Assembly (NCBI GenBank): GCA_007135015.1
Contig: SLJS01000146.1
Span: forward strand, 1 to 40,349
Direction of reading: 5' to 3'
DNA length: 40,349 nucleotides
DNA from: Alcanivorax sp.
Lineage (GTDB): Bacteria; Pseudomonadota; Gammaproteobacteria; Pseudomonadales; Alcanivoracaceae
Part shown: one piece after another, positions 6,360 to 14,099 of the stretch
Layout: every line of letters starts with the position of its first letter
Position numbering within the stretch: position 1 is the stretch's first letter
The notes under the pieces: generated by a model
What the model was told of the DNA's origin: nothing
The model's database searches: none
What the model saw: only the letters and a program-made list of their open reading frames with translations
Program-made: the position numbers and the translations under genes

Positions 6360-7436
6360 CTACACGATACCGCTGGCTGACTGCATCTGTTTTCGGTAGC
6401 GCGCCGGGGTGGTGCCGGTCCAGCGCCGGAAGGCGCGGATGAAGGGCGCGGCTTCGGCGTAGCCGAGCTGCTCGGCGATGGCGGAAACGGGCAAACGGGT
6501 GGTCTCCAGCAATTCCCGGGCGCGCTGGCTGCGTGCCTGGTTCACCAGATGCCGAAAGCGGGTGCCGGTGCGGGCCATGTGCCGGCGCAGGGTTCTCGGG
6601 GTCATGGCGAGGAACTCCGCCAGTTGTGTCTCCCCGGGCGTTCGGCCCGGACTGGTGGCAAGCAGCCGGCGCACCGCACCGAGCAGACCGGAACCGGCTT
6701 CCATGTCAGCCAGCTCCCGGCGGCATTGTGCTTCGAGCTCCCGCCGGATCAGGGCATTGGCATGGGGCAGGGGCTGCTCCAGGGCGCCACGGTGCAACCG
6801 CACTGCGGAACAGGGCCGCGAATAGCGTACCGGGCAGTCCAGCTGCCCTTCGAGCCAGCCCGCGTTGGCCGGCGGGTCGAAGACCAGATCCACGCCCGCC
6901 AGACCCTGCCTGGTCAGTGCCGGAGCAACCTCGCGAAAGGTATTCAGGGCAAAGGCGATGTCACGCAACAGGTAATAGCGATACAGGCACCCGAGCGAAA
7001 CCGCCGAGCGGAATTCCAGGGCGACCACATCTTCCCTGTCCTCGAGCGACACATGAAAATGGGTGAAGCTGAGCCCGAGGTAGCGCAGGAAGATCCGCAC
7101 CGCCTCTCCGGCGGTATCCGCCGACTGCACCACGGCGCCCAGCGGGCCCAGAAGATCCAGGGAGTAACAGTCCGCCGCGCGCACCCCCAGTTCCACGTCA
7201 TCCACTTCGCCAAGAAGCCTGCCGAGCACGGCCATCTCCTCGGCAACCGTGATGCGCCCGGCGAGCCGCTGCGTGGAGACCCCGGCCGCTGCCATGATCC
7301 TGGCGGTTTCCACGCCCCGGGCCCTTGCCAGTTCCACTACCGCGCCCAGGCCCTGGGCGGGCATGGTCCGCAACAATAACGCCGCATCGCCGGCACTGGT
7401 GTCCGGAACCGTCAGTTCTGTGTCCGCGCCGATCAT
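6360..7436 (-). CDS. AraC-family transcriptional regulator (OruR-like architecture)
   Basis: A 358-residue protein with an N-terminal AraC_binding_2/arabinose_bd-like domain (about residues 10-210) and a C-terminal AraC DNA-binding domain (about 260-350). The DNA-binding domain holds two helix-turn-helix units: LAEFLAMTPRTLRRHM and VSAIAEQLGYAEAAPFIRAF, followed by RWTGTTPARYR. I chose the ATG at 7436 because GGGAGGG (complement of 7441-7447) lies just upstream; a TTG at 7508 is also in frame but would overlap the divergent gene. It is divergent, with a 63-bp gap, from the acyl-CoA dehydrogenase operon and likely controls it. Relatives often regulate lipid or amino-acid catabolism. The ligand is unknown. 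Confidence 0.88.
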   Translation of the reverse strand: MIGADTELTVPDTSAGDAALLLRTMPAQGLGAVVELARARGVETARIMAAAGVSTQRLAGRITVAEEMAVLGRLLGEVDDVELGVRAADCYSLDLLGPLGAVVQSADTAGEAVRIFLRYLGLSFTHFHVSLEDREDVVALEFRSAVSLGCLYRYYLLRDIAFALNTFREVAPALTRQGLAGVDLVFDPPANAGWLEGQLDCPVRYSRPCSAVRLHRGALEQPLPHANALIRRELEAQCRRELADMEAGSGLLGAVRRLLATSPGRTPGETQLAEFLAMTPRTLRRHMARTGTRFRHLVNQARSQRARELLETTRLPVSAIAEQLGYAEAAPFIRAFRRWTGTTPARYRKQMQSASGIV

Positions 7437-7499
7437 CGCTGTCCCTCCCGCAACCGTGGATATTGGAAACAGGCCCATTGGGCATTCGGAGCAGTCCTC

Positions 7500-8594
7500 A
7501 TGGACCAATTAACCACAGAAGACCGGGAACTGTTGTTGAGTCAGGTCAATCGCCTGGCTGATCAGGCACTTGGCCCGCTTCCGGACGGCGCCGAACAACC
7601 CCGTTCACCGCAATGGCAACAGAACTGGCGGGACGCGGCCTGGCAGGCGGGCGTTCTGCCCTGCGGCGGCGACCCGGACGAGCTCATGCTCTGGGGGCCC
7701 GGCCTGGAGGGGTTCAGCCTGGATGCCCTGCGTACCGTTGCCGCGCGCGATGCCAGCGCCGCCCTGCTCCTTCACCGGGAAAGCGCCGCCTGGTCCCTGC
7801 TGCTTCAGCACGGACCGGCGGCGTTTCAGCCGGAACCGGAACAGGTCCCCGTACTGGCCCTCCATGGCGCCGCCGGCCCCGGACGCAAGGCCCTGGCCGT
7901 CTGGCTGCGCGACGGGAAGCTTGATGACGAGGACCGGGAGGAAATGCAAACCAACCTGGGCCCGAACGCACCGCGACTGCTGTTCGCCGGCAGCCGGGGG
8001 CTGGTGCTGCTGCCGGTGTGGAAGGATGAACAGCTCGGCTGGTGGCAGTTGCCCGGCTCGCAAACGGGCATCACCCCAGAGCACGCTCATGCCTTCGAGG
8101 CGCTGGAGGTCACATCACTGGTCCCGGCAGACGGCAAGTTCCTCGCGCCGGTGAAGCCAACAGACCTTGCCTCCCTGTTGCTGCAGGAGTACCTGGCACT
8201 GCTTGCCATCGGAGCGGGGCTGGTGGACCGGGCACTGGAGCTCGCCGGAGAGTATGCGGGACAGCGCCGCCAGGGCGGCCGCCTGATCCGCGAATGGCCG
8301 GCAGTGCGGGAACTGCTCGCCGACATTCGGCAGGCCGGCGATGCCCTGGACGATGCGCTGGCACGGTATCCCGCCGCCACCACCCATACACTGGCACGAA
8401 CCCTGCGGCGCCATCTTTCCCTTTCCGGAGAGATCTGCCGGGCCTGCAACCAGTGCATGCAGGTCTTCGGCGGCATCGGCTACACGCGCGAGCTGGCACC
8501 CGAGCGGCTGGTCCGCGAAGCCAACGCGCTCCGTCGCATGGCCGGCTCGCCGGTACTGCTGACCCAGTTCGCCGCCAGCCTGGAGGATTCCTGA
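7500..8594 (+). CDS. acyl-CoA dehydrogenase-family protein, degenerate (catalytic Glu missing)
   Basis: A 364-residue protein. The C-terminal half is a recognisable acyl-CoA dehydrogenase helical domain: CNQCMQVFGGIGYTRELAPERLVREANALRR. The N-terminal and middle parts are divergent and lack the usual TEPxAGSD flavin-contact motif. Where active family members read YEGT after this helix, this one reads MAGS, so the usual catalytic glutamate is alanine. It abuts the next gene (TGA directly followed by ATG), which encodes a complete dehydrogenase. A plausible role is the non-catalytic partner of a heteromeric enzyme, as known for tandem dehydrogenases of steroid side-chain catabolism; this is inference. 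A GGAG site lies 9 bp before the ATG. Confidence 0.8.
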   Translation: MDQLTTEDRELLLSQVNRLADQALGPLPDGAEQPRSPQWQQNWRDAAWQAGVLPCGGDPDELMLWGPGLEGFSLDALRTVAARDASAALLLHRESAAWSLLLQHGPAAFQPEPEQVPVLALHGAAGPGRKALAVWLRDGKLDDEDREEMQTNLGPNAPRLLFAGSRGLVLLPVWKDEQLGWWQLPGSQTGITPEHAHAFEALEVTSLVPADGKFLAPVKPTDLASLLLQEYLALLAIGAGLVDRALELAGEYAGQRRQGGRLIREWPAVRELLADIRQAGDALDDALARYPAATTHTLARTLRRHLSLSGEICRACNQCMQVFGGIGYTRELAPERLVREANALRRMAGSPVLLTQFAASLEDS

Positions 8595-9989
8595 ATGGCC
8601 ATCCCCATGCCCATCGCCGACCAGGTTCCCGCCCGCCACCGGCTTTCCGTACGCCGTGCGCTCTCGGAACTGGACTGGAGCAGCCGGGCACTGGTGGATT
8701 ATCCGGCCCGGGATCTCTGGGAGCACGATACCCGGCGGCTGCCGCGGCCGCTTGCCAGCTGGCGACGGCACCTGCGCCGCTTCGCGCATGAGCATCTCGC
8801 GCCCGGCATCGACCGCTTCGACCGTACCGAACATCCCGCCGCGGGACAGTGGCGCCCGGGCATGCGCGAACTGGTCCTGCGGGCGGCCGACGCCGGGCTC
8901 ATGACCGATTTCTTCCCGTCACCGCTGGGCTCCGCTCCCCTGGCCCGCGCGCGTTACCCGGTCTGGGCGCAGACCCTCAAGACCGAGGAACTCGCCTCGG
9001 TATGCGCGGGGCAGATGCTTGCGCTGTGCGCCCATCAACTGGGCCTGGCCCCCATGGCGTTGTCCGGAGACCTGCGCGCAATGCGCAACTTTGTCTATCC
9101 GGTGCTGCGGGATCTCCACCGGGGCGAGCCCCATCTTTGTGCCTATGCCATCACCGAGCCCGGCGCCGGCAGTGACGCCGAGGAAGGCCATGGCGCCAGC
9201 CTCTACCGCCCGGGCGTGGTGGCCCGGCGCCGCCATGGTCGGTGGCATCTCAATGGCCGCAAGGTGTTCATCTCCGGTGGCGACGTGGCCCGCACCATTG
9301 CCGTTTTCGCCGCACTGGAAGGCGAAGGCATGGATTCCTGGACCTGCTTCATCGTCCATCCCCACATGCCCGGCTTCCGCATGGCGCGGCTGGAACACAA
9401 GATGGGCATGCGTGCCTGCTCGGCAGCGGAGCTGGAATTCGACGACCTGGCCGTGCCCGACAGCCATGTGGTCGGCGGCCTGCGCCGGGGCTGGGCGCTC
9501 AACCGGGCCACACTGAATTTTTCCCGCGCACCGGTGGCCGGCATGGCCGTGGGGCTTGCCCGGGCGGCCACCGAAATCGCCATGGACTTCGCCTGCACCC
9601 GCCGGCTGGGCGCGCACCGGCTGGTGGACTTCCAGGAGGTGCAGCTCCAGCTGGCCCAGATGGTGGCGGAAACCACCGCCATCCGGAGCATGGTCTGGCA
9701 ACAGGCCGCGGACTTCACCCCCCGCCAGGCAGGCGCGTCCCTGTGCAAGTTCCATGCAACCGATACGGCCCAGCATGTCTGCGAGATGGCCATGGACCTG
9801 CTGGGCGGGGAAAGTCTGTTGCATCAGCAACGCATCGAGAAAGTCTTTCGCGACGTACGGCTCACCCGCATCTTCGAGGGCACCAACCAGATCAACCGCC
9901 TGGCGGTGATCGAGGACATGCAGGAAGAACTGGGCCGGCATGCATTCCAGGGGGAAAACCATAGTGGAGGTACGCACCATGCACGATGA
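8595..9989 (+). CDS. acyl-CoA dehydrogenase (FadE-like)
   Basis: A 464-residue flavoprotein expected to make the alpha,beta double bond in an acyl-CoA. It shows the motif AYAITEPGAGSDAEEG (flavin and substrate contacts), the middle beta-domain (LNGRKVFISGG, HKMGMRACSAAELEFDDLAVP), and the helical C-terminal domain with DLLGGESLLHQQRIEKVFRDVRLTRIFEGTNQINRL split over two helices. E428 in FEGTNQ is the expected catalytic base. It follows the degenerate dehydrogenase without a gap and overlaps the next gene by 11 bp. Length is somewhat above the 380-400 typical of short- and medium-chain enzymes because of an extended N-terminus. Substrate unknown. Confidence 0.9.
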   Translation: MAIPMPIADQVPARHRLSVRRALSELDWSSRALVDYPARDLWEHDTRRLPRPLASWRRHLRRFAHEHLAPGIDRFDRTEHPAAGQWRPGMRELVLRAADAGLMTDFFPSPLGSAPLARARYPVWAQTLKTEELASVCAGQMLALCAHQLGLAPMALSGDLRAMRNFVYPVLRDLHRGEPHLCAYAITEPGAGSDAEEGHGASLYRPGVVARRRHGRWHLNGRKVFISGGDVARTIAVFAALEGEGMDSWTCFIVHPHMPGFRMARLEHKMGMRACSAAELEFDDLAVPDSHVVGGLRRGWALNRATLNFSRAPVAGMAVGLARAATEIAMDFACTRRLGAHRLVDFQEVQLQLAQMVAETTAIRSMVWQQAADFTPRQAGASLCKFHATDTAQHVCEMAMDLLGGESLLHQQRIEKVFRDVRLTRIFEGTNQINRLAVIEDMQEELGRHAFQGENHSGGTHHAR

Positions 9990-10779
9990 TCCCTTTTTCC
10001 AGGTCCCCAGGACCCGCCGCAAGTGCAGCGAAGGCCAGGTACAGCTGCCCATCTTTTATCAGGACGCCTCCAACGTGATCGCGTTCTTCACCGCAGGGCG
10101 CGAGGCGGTGACGGAACTGCTCGAAGGCACGGGGCTGGAACCGGCGCTGTCGCTCAACGGCCAGGTGGTCATGGGGGTATCCATGTACGAGTACCGGGAT
10201 ACCGATGTGGGTCCCTACAACGAGGTGGGTGTGGCGGTGCCCGTATTCCGCGCCGGCCACGGCCGTCCCCTGACCGGTCTGCTCGATCTGTTCCGCGCCC
10301 AGGATCAGCGGGAGCTTGGGTTCCATATCCTGGACCTGCCGGTCACCACCGCGATCGCCAATGCGGCCGGCCGCGAACTCTGGGGCTTTCCCAAGTTCGT
10401 CACCGGAATCGATTTCGAATGGACGGGCCGTGACTTCCGCTGCCGGGTACTGGAGCCGAATTCACGGACGGCAATCCTGACCATGGAAGGCAGGGTCCTG
10501 CCGCTGCTTCCGCTGCCGGGGCTGGATCTGGTGCTGTATTCGCAACACAAGCGCAACATGCTGCGCACCCTGGTCACCGTGCGCAACGGCATGCAGTGGC
10601 TGCTGCCCACCGGCATGCAACTGCGGGTGGGCGAGTCCGAGCACCCCATGGCCGAGCGGCTTCGCATGCTGGGCGTGGACGGCAAGCGTCCGCTGGCGCT
10701 CTTCGGCTGCGACAAGTTCCAGTCGAGACTGAATGCCGGCGCCACGGTGCCGACCGGCGCGGAAGAAGAAGCAGTCTGA
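9979..10779 (+). CDS. acetoacetate decarboxylase-family protein
   Basis: A 266-residue protein with the ADC-like fold signature: GFHILDLPVTTAIANAAGRELWGFPKFVTGI. K139 in GFPKF aligns with the Schiff-base lysine of acetoacetate decarboxylase. The neighbouring lysine that tunes its pKa in the classical enzyme is Phe here, so the substrate or chemistry may differ. ATG 9979 is chosen because GGAGG at 9966-9970 lies 8 bp upstream; it overlaps the end of the dehydrogenase gene by 11 bp, indicating coupling. In this operon it may act on a beta-keto acid from fatty or steroid-like acyl chain breakdown (inference). Confidence 0.85.
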   Translation: MHDDPFFQVPRTRRKCSEGQVQLPIFYQDASNVIAFFTAGREAVTELLEGTGLEPALSLNGQVVMGVSMYEYRDTDVGPYNEVGVAVPVFRAGHGRPLTGLLDLFRAQDQRELGFHILDLPVTTAIANAAGRELWGFPKFVTGIDFEWTGRDFRCRVLEPNSRTAILTMEGRVLPLLPLPGLDLVLYSQHKRNMLRTLVTVRNGMQWLLPTGMQLRVGESEHPMAERLRMLGVDGKRPLALFGCDKFQSRLNAGATVPTGAEEEAV

Positions 10780-10874
10780 GCGCCGCGGGTCTCCTGCCCT
10801 CCCACGCCGGCCCACACCGGGACGACCGTCGTGCGGGGGGCCGAGGCCCTCACACATTCTTGCCCCCGGGGGAG

Positions 10875-10880
10875 TACAAT
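10875..10880 (+). promoter_or_regulatory. candidate -10 of the msrBA pair (TACAAT)
   Basis: TACAAT lies 35 bp upstream of the msrB ATG. No good -35 hexamer is seen at 16-18 bp. The gap 10780-10915 otherwise shows only GC-rich sequence and no clear terminator for the upstream operon. Confidence 0.35.
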
Positions 10881-10915
10881 GAATCCCGAAAAGGTTCTGC
10901 TCCGGGGAGCGTCCC

Positions 10916-11434
10916 ATGCAACGCCGTCACCTTCTTCGTGGACTAGTGCTCGCCTCCGGCTCACTGCTTCTGACCGGGACGCCGATCCGGGCGCTTTCCG
11001 GCGACGGTGCCGTCGAGCCCGCCGGGCTCGAGCGGGAACAGTGGCGCGAAATCCTGGAACCGGAGCGCTTCCGGATTCTTTTCCGGGAAGGCACGGAACC
11101 GCCATTCAGCAGCCCCCTGGATGAGTTGTACGAACCCGGCACCTACATCTGTGCCGCCTGCTACCTGCCGCTTTTCGACTCGGAAACAAAATTCGACAGC
11201 GGCACGGGATGGCCAAGCTTCCACGCACCCATCCGGCACGCTCATGTAGGCACCCGGCGCGACTTCCGGCTGCTGATGCCCCGCACCGAATACCATTGCG
11301 CCCGCTGTGGCGGCCATCAGGGCCATGTCTTCAACGATGGTCCGGAACCCACCGGGCAGCGCTGGTGCAATAACGGCCTGGCCCTGCGCTTTGTACCCGA
11401 AGGCAACGACTTGCCCGAACTGCGAGGCTCCTGA
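10916..11434 (+). CDS. msrB: exported peptide-methionine (R)-S-oxide reductase, Tat signal
   Basis: A 172-residue MsrB that reduces methionine-R-sulfoxide in proteins. The zinc site is C79, C82 (CAAC), C128 and C131 (CARC). The catalytic cysteine is C151 in RWCNNGLALRF; GTGWPSF is the family signature. The N-terminus (R3-R4-H-L-L, then a hydrophobic stretch to about residue 26) looks like a twin-arginine signal peptide, which fits export of a folded zinc protein. GGGAG at 10905-10909 supports the start. It is coupled to msrA by TGATG overlap. Likely repairs oxidised envelope proteins. Confidence 0.93.
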   Translation: MQRRHLLRGLVLASGSLLLTGTPIRALSGDGAVEPAGLEREQWREILEPERFRILFREGTEPPFSSPLDELYEPGTYICAACYLPLFDSETKFDSGTGWPSFHAPIRHAHVGTRRDFRLLMPRTEYHCARCGGHQGHVFNDGPEPTGQRWCNNGLALRFVPEGNDLPELRGS

Positions 11435-12030
11435 TGAGAACGAGAAACTTGTGCGCCATGATCGTCGCGCTGCTACTTTGCACCAGTACCGGGTTTCACG
11501 CCCATGCGGGCGAAAGAGCCACGGCGGTCTTTGCCGGCGGCTGTTTCTGGTGCATGCAGCCGCCCTTTGATGAACTGGAAGGCGTCCTCTCCACCACCGT
11601 GGGCTATACCGGCGGAGATCTGGAAGCACCTTCCTACGAGCAGGTCACGGCAGGCGAAACCGGTCACCTGGAAGCGGTGAGGGTGACCTATGACCCGAAG
11701 CGGATCGGGTACCCGGAACTGCTGGAAGTGTTCTGGCGCAATGTGGACCCGCTGGACGACGGCGGACAGTTCTGTGACCGCGGTAACCACTACCGCTCCG
11801 CGATTTTTCACGGAAGCGAACGCGAACGTGAACTGGCCGAAGAGTCGAAGCGGGCCCTGGAGGAGTCGGGCCGCTTTGAACAGCAGGTGGTAACGGGCAT
11901 CCGTGAGCGCGGCGCCTTTTACGAAGCCGAGGACTATCACCAGAACTATTACCGGAAGAATCCGTTGCGCTATCGCTTCTATGTAACCCGCTGCGGCCGC
12001 AAGGAACGTCTCGAAGAGCTCTGGCCCTGA
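11434..12030 (+). CDS. msrA: exported peptide-methionine (S)-S-oxide reductase
   Basis: A 198-residue MsrA for the S-diastereomer of methionine sulfoxide. The active site GCFWC is at residues 36-40 with catalytic C37. YTGG and the EDYHQNYYRKNP segment are family hallmarks, and a C-terminal cysteine in TRCGRKE may serve as recycling cysteine. A Sec-type signal peptide (residues 1-25, ending FHAHA-G) precedes the domain, so MsrA probably goes through Sec while its partner MsrB uses Tat. Start overlaps the msrB stop. Confidence 0.95.
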   Translation: MRTRNLCAMIVALLLCTSTGFHAHAGERATAVFAGGCFWCMQPPFDELEGVLSTTVGYTGGDLEAPSYEQVTAGETGHLEAVRVTYDPKRIGYPELLEVFWRNVDPLDDGGQFCDRGNHYRSAIFHGSERERELAEESKRALEESGRFEQQVVTGIRERGAFYEAEDYHQNYYRKNPLRYRFYVTRCGRKERLEELWP

Positions 12031-12058
12031 CGGGGTCCGCCGCGATTGGCAAGGGATT

Positions 12059-13249
12059 TCACCGCGGGCGCTGACCGAGTGTCAACGGAACCTCGACCGG
12101 TTCACCGTCGCGCATCAGGGTCAGTGTGACCCGGTCGCTGGGGCGAGTGGGCTCCAGTGCGGCGAGCATTTCGGACACCGAGGTGACAGGCTCGCCGTTC
12201 ATGGCAACGATCACATCCCCTTCCACGGGCAGCACCCAGCGTCCATAACGAATCCGGCGGCCTTCGCCGCCGTCGCGCAGCCCGGCATGTTCCGCGTTAC
12301 CGCCGGGCAGCACCCTGGTGACAAGAATGCCCTGATGCTGATCCATGCCGGCGACCCGGGCCAGGCGCCGGTCCAGGGCAATGCCTTCGATATCCACCCA
12401 GCCACGACGGACCGTCCCGGTCTCGAGAATATCACCGACAATGCGCGCGACGACATCGGAAGGTACCGCCATGCCGATCCCCACACTGCCCGGCGATGGC
12501 GAAACCATCAGGGTATTCATGCCAATCAGCTCACCCCTGGAATTGAGCAACGGCCCGCCCGAGTTTCCGGGATTGATGGCCGCATCGGTCTGGATCAGAT
12601 TGCGCATCAGAAAACCGGACGGCATCTGCACCGGGCGGTTCAGTGCCGAGACCACCCCCGTGGTCAGCGAACCTTCCAGCCCGAAGGGATTGCCCAGGGC
12701 CACCGCCTTCTGACCCACCTGCAAAGTGCCGCTCTCGGCACGCGGAATCCGGTGCAGTTGACGTCCCTGCGGGTCAAACCGAAGCACCGCCACATCCATC
12801 TCGGGATCCGTTCCCACAAGCGTGGCCGGGTAGTGGCTGCCGTCAAAGAGTGTAACCACCAGCCGCTGTGCTCCCTCCACCACATGATGATTGGTCACCA
12901 CGATACCCCGGCCATCAATAATGAAGCCGCTGCCCGCTCCCCCGTCGGGAAAGGCACCACCAAAGCGCGTGGTGAAAACCCGCAGCGACGTCACACTGAC
13001 CACGGCCCGGCTTCGCTCGCGATACAGGTGAACCGTGTTGATCTCGTCCGGCCCCAGCCCTTCCGTGCGCAACGGGGGCATCTCCGGCTCCTCGGGAACC
13101 CCCTGGGTATAGGGGACTTCGAAACGATCCACGTACTGGGGCGCTTCACGAATATCCAGCAGCCCGGCACAGCCACCCAGGAACGGGACCATGGCCAGCA
13201 GTAACCGGGTACTCCGGCGCGCCATGAACTTCGGGATCAGTGTTTCCAT
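12059..13249 (-). CDS. HtrA/DegP-like trypsin-type serine protease, lipoprotein
   Basis: A 396-residue protein (388 if the in-frame ATG at 13225 is used). The signal LLLAMVPFLGGC is a lipobox with lipidated C27; the next residue is Ala, so outer-membrane sorting is expected. The chymotrypsin-like domain holds the triad H122 (TNHHVVEG), D152 (EMDVAVLRF) and S230 (NPGNSGGPLL). A single PDZ domain follows (about 285-390: GILVTRVLPGG...VEGDVIVAMNGEPV). It is likely a periplasm-facing quality-control protease. A lipid-anchored HtrA with one PDZ is less common than soluble DegP/DegS types. Neither start has a strong ribosome site; the longer one overlaps doxX by 13 bp. Confidence 0.9.
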   Translation of the reverse strand: METLIPKFMARRSTRLLLAMVPFLGGCAGLLDIREAPQYVDRFEVPYTQGVPEEPEMPPLRTEGLGPDEINTVHLYRERSRAVVSVTSLRVFTTRFGGAFPDGGAGSGFIIDGRGIVVTNHHVVEGAQRLVVTLFDGSHYPATLVGTDPEMDVAVLRFDPQGRQLHRIPRAESGTLQVGQKAVALGNPFGLEGSLTTGVVSALNRPVQMPSGFLMRNLIQTDAAINPGNSGGPLLNSRGELIGMNTLMVSPSPGSVGIGMAVPSDVVARIVGDILETGTVRRGWVDIEGIALDRRLARVAGMDQHQGILVTRVLPGGNAEHAGLRDGGEGRRIRYGRWVLPVEGDVIVAMNGEPVTSVSEMLAALEPTRPSDRVTLTLMRDGEPVEVPLTLGQRPR

Positions 13250-13620
13250 TTGTACCGACCCGGACCGAGGAAGATCAGCGCCAGCGCGGTGAAAAGATAG
13301 AAGCCCTGCAGCTCCAGTTGCCAGCCGCCATGGGCGGTGAGGCTGAACACCTCATGCATATGCATCAGACCAATGGCGAACAGCATGTTCACCACCATCA
13401 GCGCGGCACCCAGGCGTGTGTAGAAGCCGACAATCACCATCAGCGGCGCCAGGACCTCGCCCACATAGACGCCATAGGCGAGCAATTCCGGAAAGGGCGT
13501 GGTCGCCAGCGTATCGCGGATATGCCCCACGCCATTGAGAATCTTGTGCACCCCGTGAAGCAGCATGAGCACGCCCAGGGTCAGACGCAGGATCAGTTTG
13601 CCGAGGTCGGGGTTGTGCAT
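13237..13620 (-). CDS. DoxX-family integral membrane protein
   Basis: A 127-residue protein with about four transmembrane helices: LILRLTLGVLMLLHGVHKI, LLAYGVYVGEVLAPLMVIVGFY, LGAALMVVNMLFAIGLM and GFYLFTALALIFLG. The first helix with LLHGVHK and the G-E-V-LAPLMVI helix are typical of the DoxX/DoxD family. Molecular function is not established; homologues have been tied to redox and sulfur metabolism. It ends GRYKWKH and overlaps the protease gene, so the two are likely co-transcribed. Confidence 0.88.
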   Translation of the reverse strand: MHNPDLGKLILRLTLGVLMLLHGVHKILNGVGHIRDTLATTPFPELLAYGVYVGEVLAPLMVIVGFYTRLGAALMVVNMLFAIGLMHMHEVFSLTAHGGWQLELQGFYLFTALALIFLGPGRYKWKH

Positions 13621-13680
13621 GAACAGTCTCCCAGCCGAAAGGGTTCAGCCTACCACAGGAGGCGTTCATTGCAGCAGGGC

Positions 13681-13694
13681 GCACCCGGGGGTGC
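13681..13694 (+). other. GC-rich palindrome before a heptamer array
   Basis: GCACCC-GG-GGGTGC forms a perfect palindrome 10 bp before the (GGCGAGT) array. It matches in position and sequence the hairpin at 5919-5934 in front of the napC arrays. Confidence 0.5.
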
Positions 13695-13704
13695 AGTGGT
13701 GGGC

Positions 13705-13753
13705 GGCGAGTGGCGAGTGGCGAGTGGCGAGTGGCGAGTGGCGAGTGGCGAGT
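13705..13753 (+). repeat. heptamer array (GGCGAGT)x7
   Basis: Seven perfect 7-bp copies followed by a partial GGCAAG. It is in the gap upstream of doxX, G-rich on the strand opposite to doxX, and 347 bp away from the amrS 3' end. It is the only array in the window that does not directly follow a stop codon on the sense strand. It is next to an inverted-repeat element (13797-14058). Confidence 0.95.
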
Positions 13754-13826
13754 GGCAAGAAAGTCATGAACTTTACCCCGGGCGTCTACAGTATGGCCCC
13801 TCTCCCATCAAGAGGGTGTCGTACCC

Positions 13827-13946
13827 CCCCTCTCCCCTCGTGGGAGAGGGTTGGGGAGAGGGGAAGGCTACGGCAGCCCCACTGCTTGATGCTTCCCCGT
13901 AATTCGATTCCCCTCTCCCTGTTCCTCTCCCACGGCGGGGAGAGGG
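13827..13946. repeat. inner inverted repeat with 37-bp arms
   Basis: Arms 13827-13863 and 13910-13946 are inverted copies (31 of 37 positions). Each arm also folds on itself (CTCTCCC with GGGAGAG). The 46-bp centre is unremarkable. Probably a separate insertion nested in the element at 13797-14058. Confidence 0.65.
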
Positions 13947-13996
13947 AACCCTCCAGCAAGGGCGCGAAGCCCTGGATTCCGGGACGGTGCCAGATT

Positions 13997-14024
13997 CTTC
14001 GCGCTGCAAGCAGCGCTCCTACAT
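13997..14024 (-). repeat. REP-like palindrome, fourth copy
   Basis: The complement begins ATGTAGGAGCGCTGCTTGCA and ends GCGCGAAG, the same REP type as at 6128-6302. The 40 bp before it (GCGAAGCCCTGGATTCCGG..GGTGCCAG) also match the spacer between REP copies 1 and 2 at 6148-6182, so the repeated unit is larger than the REP core. Confidence 0.7.
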
Positions 14025-14099
14025 GGGTTTCTACGACACCCTCTCCAAGGGAGAGGGGAGCAAAGGGCAGCCCTTCGGGGCGCAGTGGCGGCGCGGTGG

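Larger units (their letters stand above)
13797..14058. mobile_element. MITE-like element with 27-bp terminal inverted repeats
   Basis: The left end (13797-13823, CCCCTCTCCC..GAGGGTGTCGTA) and the inverted right end (14032-14058) match at 24 of 27 positions. Inside lies a second inverted pair (13827-13863 and 13910-13946, 31 of 37 matching) and a REP-like sequence (13997-14024). No open reading frame inside looks like a transposase, so it would be non-autonomous. Related CTCTCCC..GGGAGAGGGTTGGGG hairpins are abundant in many proteobacteria. With the array at 13705, this fills the 479-bp gap 13621-14099; I see no gene there. Confidence 0.65.
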
